64,000 bases of DNA from Trifolium pratense (taxonomy: Eukaryota > Streptophyta > Magnoliopsida > Fabales > Fabaceae): the NCBI RefSeq assembly GCF_020283565.1, contig NC_060059.1, positions 17,416,933-17,480,932 on the forward strand, read 5' to 3'. The notes below the pieces were generated by a model. It saw only the letters and a list, made by a program, of their open reading frames with translations. It made no database searches and had not been told where the DNA came from. Within the stretch, counting starts at the first letter, position 1. Every line of letters begins with the position of its first letter. Of this stretch, positions 24,045 to 35,732 are shown one piece after another. Both the position numbers and the translations under genes were made by a program.

Positions 24045-25051
24045 TGTTGGATATTTGAATTGGCTTAATTTTGCTAAAACAAATATACTAACAAGATGTT
24101 GGAAAACATGTTACAACATCCTATTTATTCAAGGAAATCTCGCGCATTTATGAGAGCATCTGCTATTTATGGAAATCCACTTAAAGAGCACGCTCAATGG
24201 AGATTTGATCTGATCAGGAGCTTTAAGGATAAGACTAACTTAATGGAATAGCTGGATGACTTATCCTATCATATAAAGTCCTTTAAACACTTTTGGAAAG
24301 TCTTGATATATCCTTAATGAAGATTGAAAAAGTATCAGATCATCCTTTATGATTCTCAAGGAGCGTCTGAGCATCTGTGAAGAAAGAGGAGCGTGCCTAA
24401 TCATTATATATACGAAGACCAAGCTCAAGAATAGATATCTCATTGAAAAATATTAGTTCACATATTGAGTCTTTGTTGAGTCTTTTATTATTTGATTGTA
24501 ATTCTGGCTTGTGGATTCTATAACACGAGTTAAGAAGTAAGTTTATTATTTTAAGGTTACTCCTAAGCTTTGAAGTACGGAGTTTACCATGTGTGATTCA
24601 CTTGAAGCTTTTAAGCAAAAGTGAAGTGTTGTCTTGACAAGTTGTCACCACATCTTTCCAAACATTGTATAATCAACACAGGTTGTGTTGTGTGAGTGGA
24701 AGTGAGATGGGATCTCATGTCTAGGAGTTCCTAGGCAGAAGTTGCATAAGTAGTGTCGAGGTTATAAGGCGTAAACCAGGGTTTGCTGGAGGTCTTAGTG
24801 TAAGGCGTAAATCCTAGGGTTTGCTGGAGGTCTTAGTAACTAGAGCTATTAGTGGATTTCCTTCCTGGATTGGTATCCCCCAGAGTAGGCAGTTGGCTGA
24901 ACTGGGTTAACAATTACTTGTGTCATTTATTTATTTTCTGTCAGCCTTTTATATGTTATATAAGATGTGCCAACAATAGAAAACAACATTATACACAAAG
25001 TAGTTGTTGGGACATCTTAGGCAACATCATTCTAGTGATACCAGAATTTCA
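24045..25051 (+). repeat. 5' LTR of the Sirevirus
   Basis: 1007 bp, from TGTTGGATATTTG to CCAGAATTTCA. A TATA-like TTATATATA lies at about 24404-24412. A short tandem duplication (GGTTTGCTGGAGGTCTTAGT-like) lies at about 24780-24838. Both LTRs share every base I compared. Confidence 0.93.
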
Positions 25052-25120
25052 ATTGGCATCAGAGCAGGCACCCTGTTCTGTTATTTTGGGTGAGCTCCAG
25101 GGAGAGTACTTTCTGGTACA

Positions 25121-28100
25121 ATGGATAAAGAAGGAGGGTCAGTGTCTAAACCCCCCTTACTGACAGGTCCTGAGAACTATGATTATTGGAAAGCTAAAAT
25201 GGAGGCTTTCATAAAATCAATTGACAGCAGGACATGGAAGGCTGTGTTACGCGGATGGGAACCACCAATGGTTCTTGACAAAGATGGCAATAAAACTGAT
25301 GTCAAGAAGCCAAATGATGAATGGACTAAAGATGAGGATGATCTGGCACTTGGCAACTCCAAAGCCTTGTATGCAATTTTTAATGGTGTGGATGCAAATA
25401 TGTTCAGGCTTGTTAAGAGATGTATTACTGCTAAGCATGCCTGGGAAATTCTGAGAAAAGCTCATGAAGGAACATCAAAAGTTAAGCTATCTAAACTTCA
25501 GATGCTCAAAACAAATTTTGAGAATCTCAGAATGAAGGAGGAAGAAACCATTCATGACTTTCAGATGAATGTGCTTGACTTTGCAAATTCGTTTGATGCA
25601 CTTGGAAAACCTATCTCAGATGAGGAGCTAGTTGGAAAAATACTCAGATCTTTGCCTAAAAGATTTGATATGAAAGTAACAGCTATTGAGGAGGCTCATG
25701 ACCTTTCAAGTCTAAATTTAGATGAACTCATAGGATCACTTCAGACCTATGAAATTGGTCTAAACAGGAGAAATGAAAAGAAAGATAAGAATCTAGCCTT
25801 TGCTTCGAAAAGTGCTGCTGATGATTTACAAATTGAATCTGAAGGTGAAGAAAGCTTAGCTGAGTCTATGGCTATGCTTGGAAGACAGTTCAACAAGTTG
25901 ATGAAGAAAGTGGATCAAAGGCACAAGCCAAATGGTCGACTCAACAACAACAAACAGTCCAGCTTTCAGAAAAAGACAAATGAAGATGAAAGAGGAGTGA
26001 AATGCCACGAATGTGAAGGTTTTGGCCATATCAGACCTGAATGTCCAACCTTTCTAAAAAGGCAAAAGAAAAGTCTCGTTGTTTCATGGTCTGATACAGA
26101 TTCAGAGGAGGAAGAATCTGCCAAATATGTTAATGCTTTAACAGGAGTCTGTGAATCTGATTCAGAGTCATGTGATGAGGAGGTAACCTATGAGGAACTA
26201 GCTGCTACTTATAAAGATCTTCATACTAGAAGTATAGAAGTTTGCAAAGCATTAGAGAAACAAAAGAAGATCAATGGTAAACTACAAGCTGAGAAAAATG
26301 ACTTACTCATAAACATTGATAATCTCAATGCTAAGGTTGAAGATCAGAGTAGTCAAATTCAACAGCTGGAAATGGAGAAGTCTAACCTCCTGTGTAAAGT
26401 TGCTGAACAGAATGTAGAAGTAACCAAATTAAATGCTGATTTAGAACAAGTCACAAAAGTGGCTAAAATGATGACCAAAGGTACTGATGCTTTTGAGGAA
26501 ATGTTACAGAGACAAAACTATGGGAAACCTAAGCCCATTGGTTTTGAACATGAAAGAGTAAAGCAGCAGATGAAGTTCAACAATGCTACTATACATACTC
26601 CAATCAGTAGCACGTTTGTGTCAGGAGGATTGTCGCAACATCTAATGGGACATTCTATGCCCAGGTTCTACAACTGGACATGTCATCATTGTGGCAGGAA
26701 AGGACATATTAGGCCTTTCTGCTATAGGCTGCACGGATATCCAAGGAGAGTTCATCAAGAATTCTATACTCCTGTCTTTCCTAATGTTACAACAAGACAA
26801 GAATGGAGAGAAAAGAAGAAGATCACAGGTCTAATAGCTCATACATCCTTAAGAGCTTCTTCAAGAGAAACCTGGTACTTTGATAGTGGCTGTTCTAGAC
26901 ACATGACAGGTGTTGAACACTATCTTGAAGACTTGAAGTCATATGCTACCAGCTTTGTGACTTTTGGAGATGGAGCCAAAGGAGAGATCAAGGGAGTTGG
27001 TAAACTTGCAAACCATGGCTTACCAAAGCTAGATAATGTGCTGCTTGTAAAAGGGCTTAAAGCAAATCTAATCAGCATAAGCCAACTTTGTGATCAAGGC
27101 ATGAAAGTTAACTTCACGAAAGCTGAATGTCTAGTTACAAATGAGCAAGGAGAGCTGTTAATGAAAGGAGTAAGGTCAAGAGACAACTGCTATCTCTGGA
27201 TCCCTAAAGAAGAAGATGTACCAACATGTCTTATTAGCAAAGAAGATGAGGTAAAGTTGTGGCACCAAAAACTTGGCCATCTGCACCTTAAAGGCATGAA
27301 GAAGGCAATAGCTAAAGAGGCTATCAGAGGACTTCCAAAGCTCAAAATAGAGGAAGGAAATATATGTGGAGAATGTCAAATAGGGAAGCAGACAAAGATG
27401 TCGCATCCAAAGTTGCAACATCTTACCACAACAAGGGTTCTAGAATTACTGCACATAGACTTGATGGGGCCAATGCAAGTGGAGAGCCTTGGAGGAAAAA
27501 GGTACGCGTTTGTCATGGTAGATGACTTTTCAAGGTTCACATGGATTGAATTTCTAAAAGACAAATCTGAAAGTTTTGATGCATTCAAAGAACTTTGTCT
27601 TCAACTCCAAAGAGAAAAGAACACTGCTATTGTTAGGATACGAAGTGATCATGGTAAAGAGTTTGAGAATGCAAGCTTTCTTGAATTCTGCATCTCTGAA
27701 GGAATCAAGCATGAATTCTCAGCTCCAATCACACCTCAACTAAATGGTGTTGTTGAGAGGAAGAACAGGACAATACAAGAGTCAGCCAGAGTGATGTTGC
27801 ATGCAAAACATCTCCCATATCAATTCTGGGCTGAGGCTATGCATACTGCTTGTTATATTCACAATCGAGTCACACTCAGAACTGGAACTTCTACTACTCT
27901 ATATGAACTGTGGAAAGGCAGAAAACCAACTGTCAAACACTTTCATGTGTTTGGAAGTAAGTGCTATATCCTATCTGATAGAGAACACAGAAGAAAAATG
28001 GATCCTAAAAGTGAAGAAGGATTGTTTCTGGGATACTCAACAAACAGCAGGGCCTACAGAGTTTACAACCAGAGAACTAAGGTAATAGTAGAATCTATTA

Positions 28101-29503
28101 ATGTTGTGATAGATGATTTGACATCTGCTAAAACATCTGATACTGAAGATGATGTTGCAACAACTTTGCCAACATCTGAAGAAACTATAGCAGAAAAGGA
28201 ATCAGATTCAGATGATGAATCAACCATTCTTACACCTCGTCCTGTGAGCAAAGTTCCTTCAATAAGAATACAGAAGAACCATCCCAAGGATCTCATCATA
28301 GGAAATCCTAACCAGGGAATTGCTACAAGAAGGACAAATGAAGTGGTTACTAATGCATGTTTTGTCTCAAAGGTTGAGCCTAAAAATGTAAAAGAGGCTC
28401 TCACTGATGAGTTCTGGATAGAAGCCATGCAAGATGAATTAACTCAGTTTAGGAGAAGTGATGTGTGGGATCTTGTTCCTAGACCCAATGGTGTTAATGT
28501 CATAGGCACAAAATGGGTGTTCAAGAACAAGTCAGATGAAAATGGTGTTGTAACAAGAAACAAGGCAAGATTAGTGGCTCAAGGGTACACTCAGGTTGAA
28601 GGACTTGATTTTGATGAAACATTTGCGCCTGTAGCAAGACTAGAATCTATTAGGCTACTCCTTGGTATAGCATGCATTTTCAAATTTAAGCTGTACCAAA
28701 TGGATGTCAAGAGTGCCTTTCTAAATGGGTACTTGCATGAAGAGGTTTATGTGGAGCAGCCAAAAGGTTTTGTAGATCCTGCCAATCCTGATCATGTGTA
28801 CAAGCTGAAGAAGGCGCTTTATGGATTAAAACAAGCTCCAAGGGCTTGGTATGAGAGGCTGACAAATTTCCTTGTTAATCAAGGATACAGAAAAGGAGGC
28901 CATGACAAAACCTTGTTTGTTAAAGAACAAGAAGAGAAGCTGATGGTTGCCCAGATTTATGTTGATGATATAGTATTTGGTGGAATGTCTGAAAAGATGG
29001 TGCAACATTTTGTACAACAGATGCAATCTGAGTTTGAAATGAGTTTGGTAGATTGGGCTGGAAGTGCTGATGATAGAAAGAGCACTTCAGGAGGATGCTT
29101 CTTTTTGGGTGATAATTTGATCTCATGGTTCAGCAAGAAGCAGAATTGTGTGTCTCTGTCAACTGCAGAGGCTGAATACATAGCTGCAGGTAGCAGTTGT
29201 TCCCAGCTAATGTGGATGAAACAGATGCTGAAAGAATATAATGTCGACCAAGATGTCATGACATTATATTGTGACAACTTGAGTGCGATCAATATATCCA
29301 AGAATCCAGTTCAACACTCAAGAACCAAACACATAGACATCAGACATCATTTTATCAGAGACCTTGTTGAAGAAAATTGTGTGGAACTCAAGCACATTGG
29401 TACAAGTGAACAGCTAGCTGACATTTTTACAAAGGCGCTTGATGCTAATCAGTTTGAATTTTTAAGGGGCAAATTGGGAATTTGCCTGCATGAAGAAGCA
29501 TAG
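25121..29503 (+). CDS. Sirevirus Gag-Pol polyprotein with internal deletion
   Basis: 1460 residues from [23 protein letters not shown]. Order: UBN2-type gag (about 10-230); zinc knuckle [14 protein letters not shown] (about 295); a predicted coiled coil (about 380-455); a second zinc knuckle [14 protein letters not shown] (about 522); protease [11 protein letters not shown] (about 584); integrase zinc region with WHQKLGHLH (about 715) and core; reverse transcriptase with [10 protein letters not shown] and YVDD. At 29050/29051 the reading jumps from the end of the palm straight into RNase H at [11 protein letters not shown]. Compared with the family, some 150-200 residues (RT thumb/connection and the first RNase H Asp region) are missing, yet the frame is kept. 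It ends in TAG CAG TTA, a readthrough context. Confidence 0.93.
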   Translation: MDKEGGSVSKPPLLTGPENYDYWKAKMEAFIKSIDSRTWKAVLRGWEPPMVLDKDGNKTDVKKPNDEWTKDEDDLALGNSKALYAIFNGVDANMFRLVKRCITAKHAWEILRKAHEGTSKVKLSKLQMLKTNFENLRMKEEETIHDFQMNVLDFANSFDALGKPISDEELVGKILRSLPKRFDMKVTAIEEAHDLSSLNLDELIGSLQTYEIGLNRRNEKKDKNLAFASKSAADDLQIESEGEESLAESMAMLGRQFNKLMKKVDQRHKPNGRLNNNKQSSFQKKTNEDERGVKCHECEGFGHIRPECPTFLKRQKKSLVVSWSDTDSEEEESAKYVNALTGVCESDSESCDEEVTYEELAATYKDLHTRSIEVCKALEKQKKINGKLQAEKNDLLINIDNLNAKVEDQSSQIQQLEMEKSNLLCKVAEQNVEVTKLNADLEQVTKVAKMMTKGTDAFEEMLQRQNYGKPKPIGFEHERVKQQMKFNNATIHTPISSTFVSGGLSQHLMGHSMPRFYNWTCHHCGRKGHIRPFCYRLHGYPRRVHQEFYTPVFPNVTTRQEWREKKKITGLIAHTSLRASSRETWYFDSGCSRHMTGVEHYLEDLKSYATSFVTFGDGAKGEIKGVGKLANHGLPKLDNVLLVKGLKANLISISQLCDQGMKVNFTKAECLVTNEQGELLMKGVRSRDNCYLWIPKEEDVPTCLISKEDEVKLWHQKLGHLHLKGMKKAIAKEAIRGLPKLKIEEGNICGECQIGKQTKMSHPKLQHLTTTRVLELLHIDLMGPMQVESLGGKRYAFVMVDDFSRFTWIEFLKDKSESFDAFKELCLQLQREKNTAIVRIRSDHGKEFENASFLEFCISEGIKHEFSAPITPQLNGVVERKNRTIQESARVMLHAKHLPYQFWAEAMHTACYIHNRVTLRTGTSTTLYELWKGRKPTVKHFHVFGSKCYILSDREHRRKMDPKSEEGLFLGYSTNSRAYRVYNQRTKVIVESINVVIDDLTSAKTSDTEDDVATTLPTSEETIAEKESDSDDESTILTPRPVSKVPSIRIQKNHPKDLIIGNPNQGIATRRTNEVVTNACFVSKVEPKNVKEALTDEFWIEAMQDELTQFRRSDVWDLVPRPNGVNVIGTKWVFKNKSDENGVVTRNKARLVAQGYTQVEGLDFDETFAPVARLESIRLLLGIACIFKFKLYQMDVKSAFLNGYLHEEVYVEQPKGFVDPANPDHVYKLKKALYGLKQAPRAWYERLTNFLVNQGYRKGGHDKTLFVKEQEEKLMVAQIYVDDIVFGGMSEKMVQHFVQQMQSEFEMSLVDWAGSADDRKSTSGGCFFLGDNLISWFSKKQNCVSLSTAEAEYIAAGSSCSQLMWMKQMLKEYNVDQDVMTLYCDNLSAINISKNPVQHSRTKHIDIRHHFIRDLVEENCVELKHIGTSEQLADIFTKALDANQFEFLRGKLGICLHEEA

Positions 29504-31951
29504 CAGTTACAGCAGTTGAGGCGTGCAAAAGGAAACCGTTTTCTCTCCCATCATTCAATGCACGCTAATTTAGGGAAATCATTACAAACTTTCCTTAAAT
29601 ATGTCTGTACACGCAATCAATGCACTTTCTCCCAAATCCTAATTTTTGATCGTGAACCCTATTCAACTGCTTTTCATCACAACCTTCATCCATTCAACTT
29701 CTCAAACTTCAAAAACCTTCATTCAAACATGTCTGAATCATCACAAACTACAAAGTCTGGCCGTTCTACTCGATCAAAGGCGAAGATCGATTCCTCGAAG
29801 ATCATCAAGGACGCCGTCCCTGTTACGACTGTTCGTGCATCCAAACCCAAAGCTCAATCAAGTGTTGCTGAGAAGAAGGTAAAGGGAAAATCAGTTGAAA
29901 AGATGAAAGCTCCAAAAGTAAGTGACAATACTTCCCCTTCTATTGATAAATCTGGTAAAGGAAGTTCTAAGAAGAAGAAAAGGGATTATAAGTCTAGAAT
30001 TCCTCTTTCTATGTCTGATCTGGTTTTTGAATCTAATGTTAAAACATCCGAGCAAACAACTGAAGAAGAATCTCAGAACCCTAAATCTGTGTCTGAAGTT
30101 GTTGAAACACTCATTTCAATTGCTGGTAACCCTAATCAAGATAATTTGGGGTCTGATGCTGAGAAGAGAGATCTGAATAATATGCCTGTTGATACTGAGA
30201 TGGAAGATACTCCTACAGAGGTTGAGCCTGATATTGCTGAGAAATCACCAACAATTGCTGAGATGGTGGCTGAAAGATCAACCCCTGCTGTTACTGAAGA
30301 AGTTGTTATGAAGGATGTTGACACATCCTTGAATGAGAATGAAGAAGTTGAAACTACAACTGCTGAGGAAGAACCTGTGAAGGAAACTGTTGCTGAAAAG
30401 GATGTTGAGACAACTGCCACAACATCTGAGTCTACAGATGAAGAAACTGGGACTGCTGATGAGGGTACTTCTGATAATGAAGGGGACACTCAATCTGAAG
30501 AGAGTAACCAGTCCATTCCTACAGATGAGCAAGAAGTTGAAGCTGACAAGCCTGCAGAACCTGAGAAAGAAAAAGAAAAAGATGTTGTTGATGTTGATGA
30601 TTATGTCACCACCAAGACTGCTGTAAAACCAACTGGTGGTATAACAAAGAGGTTGAGAAGCTGTACAGGGAAGGCTGTGGCCACTGCAAGCAAGACTCCT
30701 GCACCAAGAGTGAAAACAAAAGGTGTTGGACCAGTCAAAGGTTGGAGCAAGGTTCTCTCCCCTCCTGCCAAGAAGAAGGAAACATTGAAGAGAAAGAAGG
30801 AGTCATCTAGTGACTCAGACTATGATGTTGCTGAAGATGTTGCTAACATCTCATCTGCCAATCCTAAGAAAGCTACTATGAAGAAGGCTCCTCAAGGTGT
30901 TGAAGAAGCCCCATGTGATAACATCTCTTTTCATCGTGCTGCCTTTGCACTGAGATGGGACTACATTTACCAAAGGAGATTGGCTGTTGAAAGGGAACTG
31001 ACCAAAGATGTTCTCAAATGTCAAGACATCTTTGACTACATCAAGGAAGCTGGTCTGATGAAGACAGTCTGTGACTTCAGTCCCTGTTATGAGCTGCTTG
31101 TGAAAGAATTTCTGGTGAACATCCCTGAAGAATGTGATAACCCACTGAGCAAGGACTACCACAAAGTTTTTGTCAGAGGTAAATGTATCAATTTTTCTCC
31201 TATTGTGATTAATAACTACTTAGGAAGACCTATAGAACCTAAGGCTGAATTAGAGGTTGCTAATGATGTTGTGAGTGCTGAGATAACTGGTGGTAAGGTT
31301 AAGGTCTGGCCCACGAAGAAGCTGATACCCACTAGTAAACTGAATGTCAAATATGCCATCCTCAATAGGATAGGGTCAACAAATTGGGTACCAACTAAGC
31401 ATGCAACCAATGTTGCTACAAACCTGGGTAGATTTATATATGCTGTAGGAACCAAGTTTGACTATGACTATGGAACCTTCATTTTTGATCAAACCATTAA
31501 GCATATTAGATCAACAGCTGTGAAAATGCCAATAGCATTTCCCTCGTTGTTATGTGGAATTATCTTGGCCCAATATCCAGACATTAAGGCTGTGACTGAC
31601 ACTCCCAAGAAAAGGGAATCTGGTTTTACTTTTCATCATAAACTTTTTGGTAATCACAATGTTACTGAACATGTTGGGACATCTGCTGGTGGAGCTGCTG
31701 TTATGACCAAAAAGGAGATTATTGCTGGTTTAAAGGCTCAATGTCAGGATATTGATAAACAACAGGCTGAGCTTGAGGAGAGGAAGAATGTGTTCTTGAA
31801 AATGATTGAAGGATTGGAAACTGATGAGATACCTGTCAAAGCTAGTGCAAATGTGGCTGCTACAGGTGATCAAAACAATGCAGATGAGGAAGAAGGTTAT
31901 GCTACTGCTACAGATGAGGATGAAGCCTCTGACAGTAGTGATGATGAATGA
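29504..31951 (+). CDS. Sirevirus envelope-like protein, in frame after the leaky pol stop
   Basis: This frame starts directly after the pol TAG and stays open to 31951 (815 codons). The first ATG is at 29729 (MSESSQTTKSGRSTRSK, 740 residues). The N-terminal half is low-complexity: Lys/Ser-rich, then a long Glu/Thr-rich acidic stretch. From about 30925 to 31650 comes a folded-looking domain (FHRAAFALRWDYIYQRRLAVE ... CINFSPIVINNYLGRP ... SLLCGIILAQYPDI) resembling the 'putative plant transposon protein' (Transposase_32) type. The C-terminus has a short heptad region and an acidic tail. I see no signal peptide and only one short hydrophobic stretch. In Sireviruses this position is called env-like; its role is unknown. 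It may be made by stop readthrough. Confidence 0.8.
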   Translation, partial: QLQQLRRAKGNRFLSHHSMHANLGKSLQTFLKYVCTRNQCTFSQILIFDREPYSTAFHHNLHPFNFSNFKNLHSNMSESSQTTKSGRSTRSKAKIDSSKIIKDAVPVTTVRASKPKAQSSVAEKKVKGKSVEKMKAPKVSDNTSPSIDKSGKGSSKKKKRDYKSRIPLSMSDLVFESNVKTSEQTTEEESQNPKSVSEVVETLISIAGNPNQDNLGSDAEKRDLNNMPVDTEMEDTPTEVEPDIAEKSPTIAEMVAERSTPAVTEEVVMKDVDTSLNENEEVETTTAEEEPVKETVAEKDVETTATTSESTDEETGTADEGTSDNEGDTQSEESNQSIPTDEQEVEADKPAEPEKEKEKDVVDVDDYVTTKTAVKPTGGITKRLRSCTGKAVATASKTPAPRVKTKGVGPVKGWSKVLSPPAKKKETLKRKKESSSDSDYDVAEDVANISSANPKKATMKKAPQGVEEAPCDNISFHRAAFALRWDYIYQRRLAVERELTKDVLKCQDIFDYIKEAGLMKTVCDFSPCYELLVKEFLVNIPEECDNPLSKDYHKVFVRGKCINFSPIVINNYLGRPIEPKAELEVANDVVSAEITGGKVKVWPTKKLIPTSKLNVKYAILNRIGSTNWVPTKHATNVATNLGRFIYAVGTKFDYDYGTFIFDQTIKHIRSTAVKMPIAFPSLLCGIILAQYPDIKAVTDTPKKRESGFTFHHKLFGNHNVTEHVGTSAGGAAVMTKKEIIAGLKAQCQDIDKQQAELEERKNVFLKMIEGLETDEIPVKASANVAATGDQNNADEEEGYATATDEDEASDSSDDE

Positions 31952-32575
31952 TTTTGTACTCTGTTTAATATTTTACTGAACTTTGCTATTTGTTTTGTGG
32001 GTGTTTGTGCCCTGGATTTTAGCACCTTCTGAGTGCATGGTCTGTACTTTTAATTCTGCACTTTGGATACTTAACTTTCCTGTTTTGGCACATTTTGTGG
32101 CTAAAAAGGGGGAGTAGTACTTTGTTTTGTTTGTCTGCTACGTGTTGTTGTGTCTTTTGTTATGACATGTGTTTAAGTAGCAGTAAGCAAGTATTCAGGG
32201 GGAGTAAAATTTTTTTTTCCTGAGATGATGCATAAGCTGATGAAGTCAGGGGGAGTTTGCTGCTGAAATGGATGCTGCCCTGATTGGACGAACATGCGCT
32301 AGAAGATGTGCTCCCATATGTCACAACATCTTTGATGACATATGATATATATTTTGCTCTGATACCACGTTTTATTTTGCTCGAGGCTAATTGATGATAA
32401 CTCCGCTGCTGCTGCCTCTGATGCATATATTTTCACCTATGTGAAATTTTGTTTAAATGATGCTCTAACATTCCTTCTTTTGTGTGATCATGTTGATTTG
32501 AAGGATTGCGCTTATTAATCTCTCAAAGGTAATTGCCTGAAATTGTTTTAGCCAAAAATTGCCAAAGGGGGAGAT
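31952..32575 (+). other. Sirevirus 3' non-coding region with repeated polypurine tracts
   Basis: Four GGGGGAG-containing tracts lie at about 32108, 32198, 32249 and 32566; the last abuts the 3' LTR. Multiple polypurine tracts are a known Sirevirus trait. No gene was seen. Confidence 0.75.
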
Positions 32576-33582
32576 TGTTGGATATTTGAATTGGCTTAAT
32601 TTTGCTAAAACAAATATACTAACAAGATGTTGGAAAACATGTTACAACATCCTATTTATTCAAGGAAATCTCGCGCATTTATGAGAGCATCTGCTATTTA
32701 TGGAAATCCACTTAAAGAGCACGCTCAATGGAGATTTGATCTGATCAGGAGCTTTAAGGATAAGACTAACTTAATGGAATAGCTGGATGACTTATCCTAT
32801 CATATAAAGTCCTTTAAACACTTTTGGAAAGTCTTGATATATCCTTAATGAAGATTGAAAAAGTATCAGATCATCCTTTATGATTCTCAAGGAGCGTCTG
32901 AGCATCTGTGAAGAAAGAGGAGCGTGCCTAATCATTATATATACGAAGACCAAGCTCAAGAATAGATATCTCATTGAAAAATATTAGTTCACATATTGAG
33001 TCTTTGTTGAGTCTTTTATTATTTGATTGTAATTCTGGCTTGTGGATTCTATAACACGAGTTAAGAAGTAAGTTTATTATTTTAAGGTTACTCCTAAGCT
33101 TTGAAGTACGGAGTTTACCATGTGTGATTCACTTGAAGCTTTTAAGCAAAAGTGAAGTGTTGTCTTGACAAGTTGTCACCACATCTTTCCAAACATTGTA
33201 TAATCAACACAGGTTGTGTTGTGTGAGTGGAAGTGAGATGGGATCTCATGTCTAGGAGTTCCTAGGCAGAAGTTGCATAAGTAGTGTCGAGGTTATAAGG
33301 CGTAAACCAGGGTTTGCTGGAGGTCTTAGTGTAAGGCGTAAATCCTAGGGTTTGCTGGAGGTCTTAGTAACTAGAGCTATTAGTGGATTTCCTTCCTGGA
33401 TTGGTATCCCCCAGAGTAGGCAGTTGGCTGAACTGGGTTAACAATTACTTGTGTCATTTATTTATTTTCTGTCAGCCTTTTATATGTTATATAAGATGTG
33501 CCAACAATAGAAAACAACATTATACACAAAGTAGTTGTTGGGACATCTTAGGCAACATCATTCTAGTGATACCAGAATTTCA
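32576..33582 (+). repeat. 3' LTR of the Sirevirus
   Basis: 1007 bp, matching 24045-25051. The open frame that begins at 33383 in this LTR and runs into the gypsy sequence is an artefact of the insertion. Confidence 0.93.
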
Positions 33583-33587
33583 AGAGC

Positions 33588-35732
33588 CACCTGTCCTCTC
33601 ACGACCAAGTGACGAGGAGGTATTATACCTGTACCTTTCCGTCGCCTCAGAGGCTGTAAGTGCAGCTCTTATTCGTGAGACAAATGAAGGGCAGAAACCA
33701 ATATACTTTACGAGTAAAGCCTTGCAGGGTCCTGAACTAAGATACCAACAAATTGAAAAAATAGCCCTTGCACTAGTTTATGCTGCGAGGAGACTAAGAC
33801 ATTATTTCTTGGCCCATACAATTGTGGTCCGAACAGACCAACCAATCAAGTCTTTGCTTGGCCGACCAGATATGGCGGGCAGGATGCTCAAATGGTCCCT
33901 CGAACTCTCAGAATTCGACATTCGCTACGAGAGCAGAAAAGCCCTAAAAGCCCAAGTCCTAGCTGACTTCGTCGCAGAGATGACGAGCTCCTCCCCTACA
34001 GTGGACGGAGCAGATAAATGGACAATCTTTGTGGATGGAGCATCAAGCGCCACAGGAGCAGGTGCAGGTATCATTCTTGAAAATGAGAATGGCTTACTAA
34101 TCGAGGTGTCCCTAGCACTATCCTTTCCAACTTCAAACAACCAAGCAGAGTATGAAGCATTCCTCGCTGGACTACGTTTGGCCGAGGACTTGCAAGCCAA
34201 GGAGATAAAAATATACACAGATTCGCAACTGGTCGCCTCACAGGTGCTAGGAGAGTATCAGACCAAGAATGATAACCTCTCTGAATACCTAGTGCTAGTA
34301 AAGGAAAAAATCACCAAGTTCAACTCTGTTGAAATATTACATGTTCCCCGCGAGCATAACAAAAGGGCAGATATCCTGTCCAAGCTGGCAAGCACAAAAA
34401 GAAAGGGCGGAAACAAATCTGTCATCCAAGAAATACTCCCTCGTCCAAGCATAGAAAAACCAAGCAAGGTTGTGGACATAAACGTCATTGGCGACAAAGA
34501 CTGCTGGATGACTCCAGTATACAACTTCCTCGAGCACGGAACTCTCCCTGACGACCAGAAACAAGCAGCTATAGTCAGACGAAGAGCCTGCTCCTATGTC
34601 ATCCTTGATGGAAAATTATACAGGAGAGGATTTTCCATTCCTCTCCTAAAATGTGTGGACGAGGACACAGCAGATTACATCCTGCGCGAAGTCCATGAGG
34701 GCATTAACGCCCAACACCTGGGAGGAAGGTCACTTGCCAGGAAAGCTCTACGAGCAGGGTACTATTGGCCTACTATGCAACAGGACGCCAAAGACCACGT
34801 AAAAAAAATGTGACAAATGCCAAAGACATGGGGATATGCACTTAGCCCCCCCTCGAGAACTAAAATCTTTGTCTTCCCCCTGGCCCTTCGCCTGGTGGGG
34901 CATGGACTTACTTGGTCCTTTTACCAAAGGACTTTATCAAAATCGCTATCTAATTGTAGCAGTGGACTACTTCACAAAGTGGGTGGAAGCCGAACCCCTC
35001 TCCGACATCACATCACTCAGAGTCCTGCGCTTCTTCAAAAGAAACATGCTAGCTAGATTCGGAATACCACAGGTGGTAGTTACAGACAACGGAACACAGT
35101 TTACAGACAAAGATTTTCAAGCATTCCTTGTTGCCCTGGGCACCAAGCAGCACTTCACATCGGTCGAGCACCCCCATACCAACGGGCAAGCTGAAGCAGC
35201 CAATAAAGTAATCCTGAGAGGGTTACGAAGAAGACTCGACCAAAACAAAAAGAAATGGGTCGAAGAGCTTGACAATGTACTCTGGGCCTATCGAACAACC
35301 CCACACTCCACAACTGGAGAGACCCCTTTCCGAATGGTATATGGAACGGAGGCAGTTATCCCCGTAGAGATTGGGGAACCATCTCGTCGGACTGAGCAGC
35401 CTCTTGACGAGGAGCAAAATGACGAAGCACTTCGAGAGGAGCTTGACCTCGTCGAAGAAATTCGAACAGGAGCTTCTTTAAAGGAGGCCACCCTGAAGCA
35501 GAAAATAGCTGCCCGTCATGACACCAAAGTCATCAAAAGAGAATTCGGGGTGGGCAGCCTCGTCCTAAGACGCAATGCAGACTCCCAGGATGGCAAACTT
35601 GCACCCAATTGGGAAGGACCATACCGCGTCATCGACAAAACAGAAAATGGTGCATACTATCTCGAGGACCTTCGAGGGAAGAAACTTCCTCGACCTTGGA
35701 ATGCCCAGAAATTGAAACAATATTACAGCTAA
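33588..35732 (+). pseudogene. Gypsy Pol, C-terminal part (RNase H, archaeal-type RNase H, integrase), frameshifted
   Basis: The frame continues from 24044 once the Sirevirus and one AGAGC are discounted. First comes the ordinary gypsy RNase H (33600-33960, LYLSVASEAVSAALIRE). A second RNase H follows at 34017-34390, with TIFVDGASS, a YTDSQLV motif and a C-terminal HVPREHNKRADILSKLA, of the archaeal type found in Tat elements. The integrase zinc region (about 34690-34830) is broken by an eight-A run at 34801-34808, one base too long, which leads to TGA at 34812. The core continues in another frame (34836-35732) with GMDLLGPF, VTDNGTQF and NGQAEAAN as the D-D-E residues. Without frameshifting, no integrase is made from this copy. 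Confidence 0.9.

Larger units (their letters stand above)
24045..33582 (+). mobile_element. Sirevirus-type copia retrotransposon, 9538 bp, very recent
   Basis: The two 1007-bp LTRs (24045-25051 and 32576-33582) are identical as far as I can read. The duplication AGAGC lies at 24040-24044 and 33583-33587. The primer-binding site TGGCATCAGAGC at 25054-25065 resembles the initiator-Met tRNA type. Several GGGGGAG tracts precede the 3' LTR. Gag-pol (25121-29503) is followed in the same frame by an envelope-like frame, the Sirevirus layout. Pol lacks an internal block, so the copy probably moved with proteins supplied in trans. It interrupts gypsy pol between reverse transcriptase and RNase H. Confidence 0.93.

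Noticed and set aside
33383..34813. A 476-codon open frame that begins in the Sirevirus 3' LTR and continues into gypsy RNase H
   Set aside because: It is created by the insertion boundary. The real coding part starts at 33588 as the continuation of gypsy pol.
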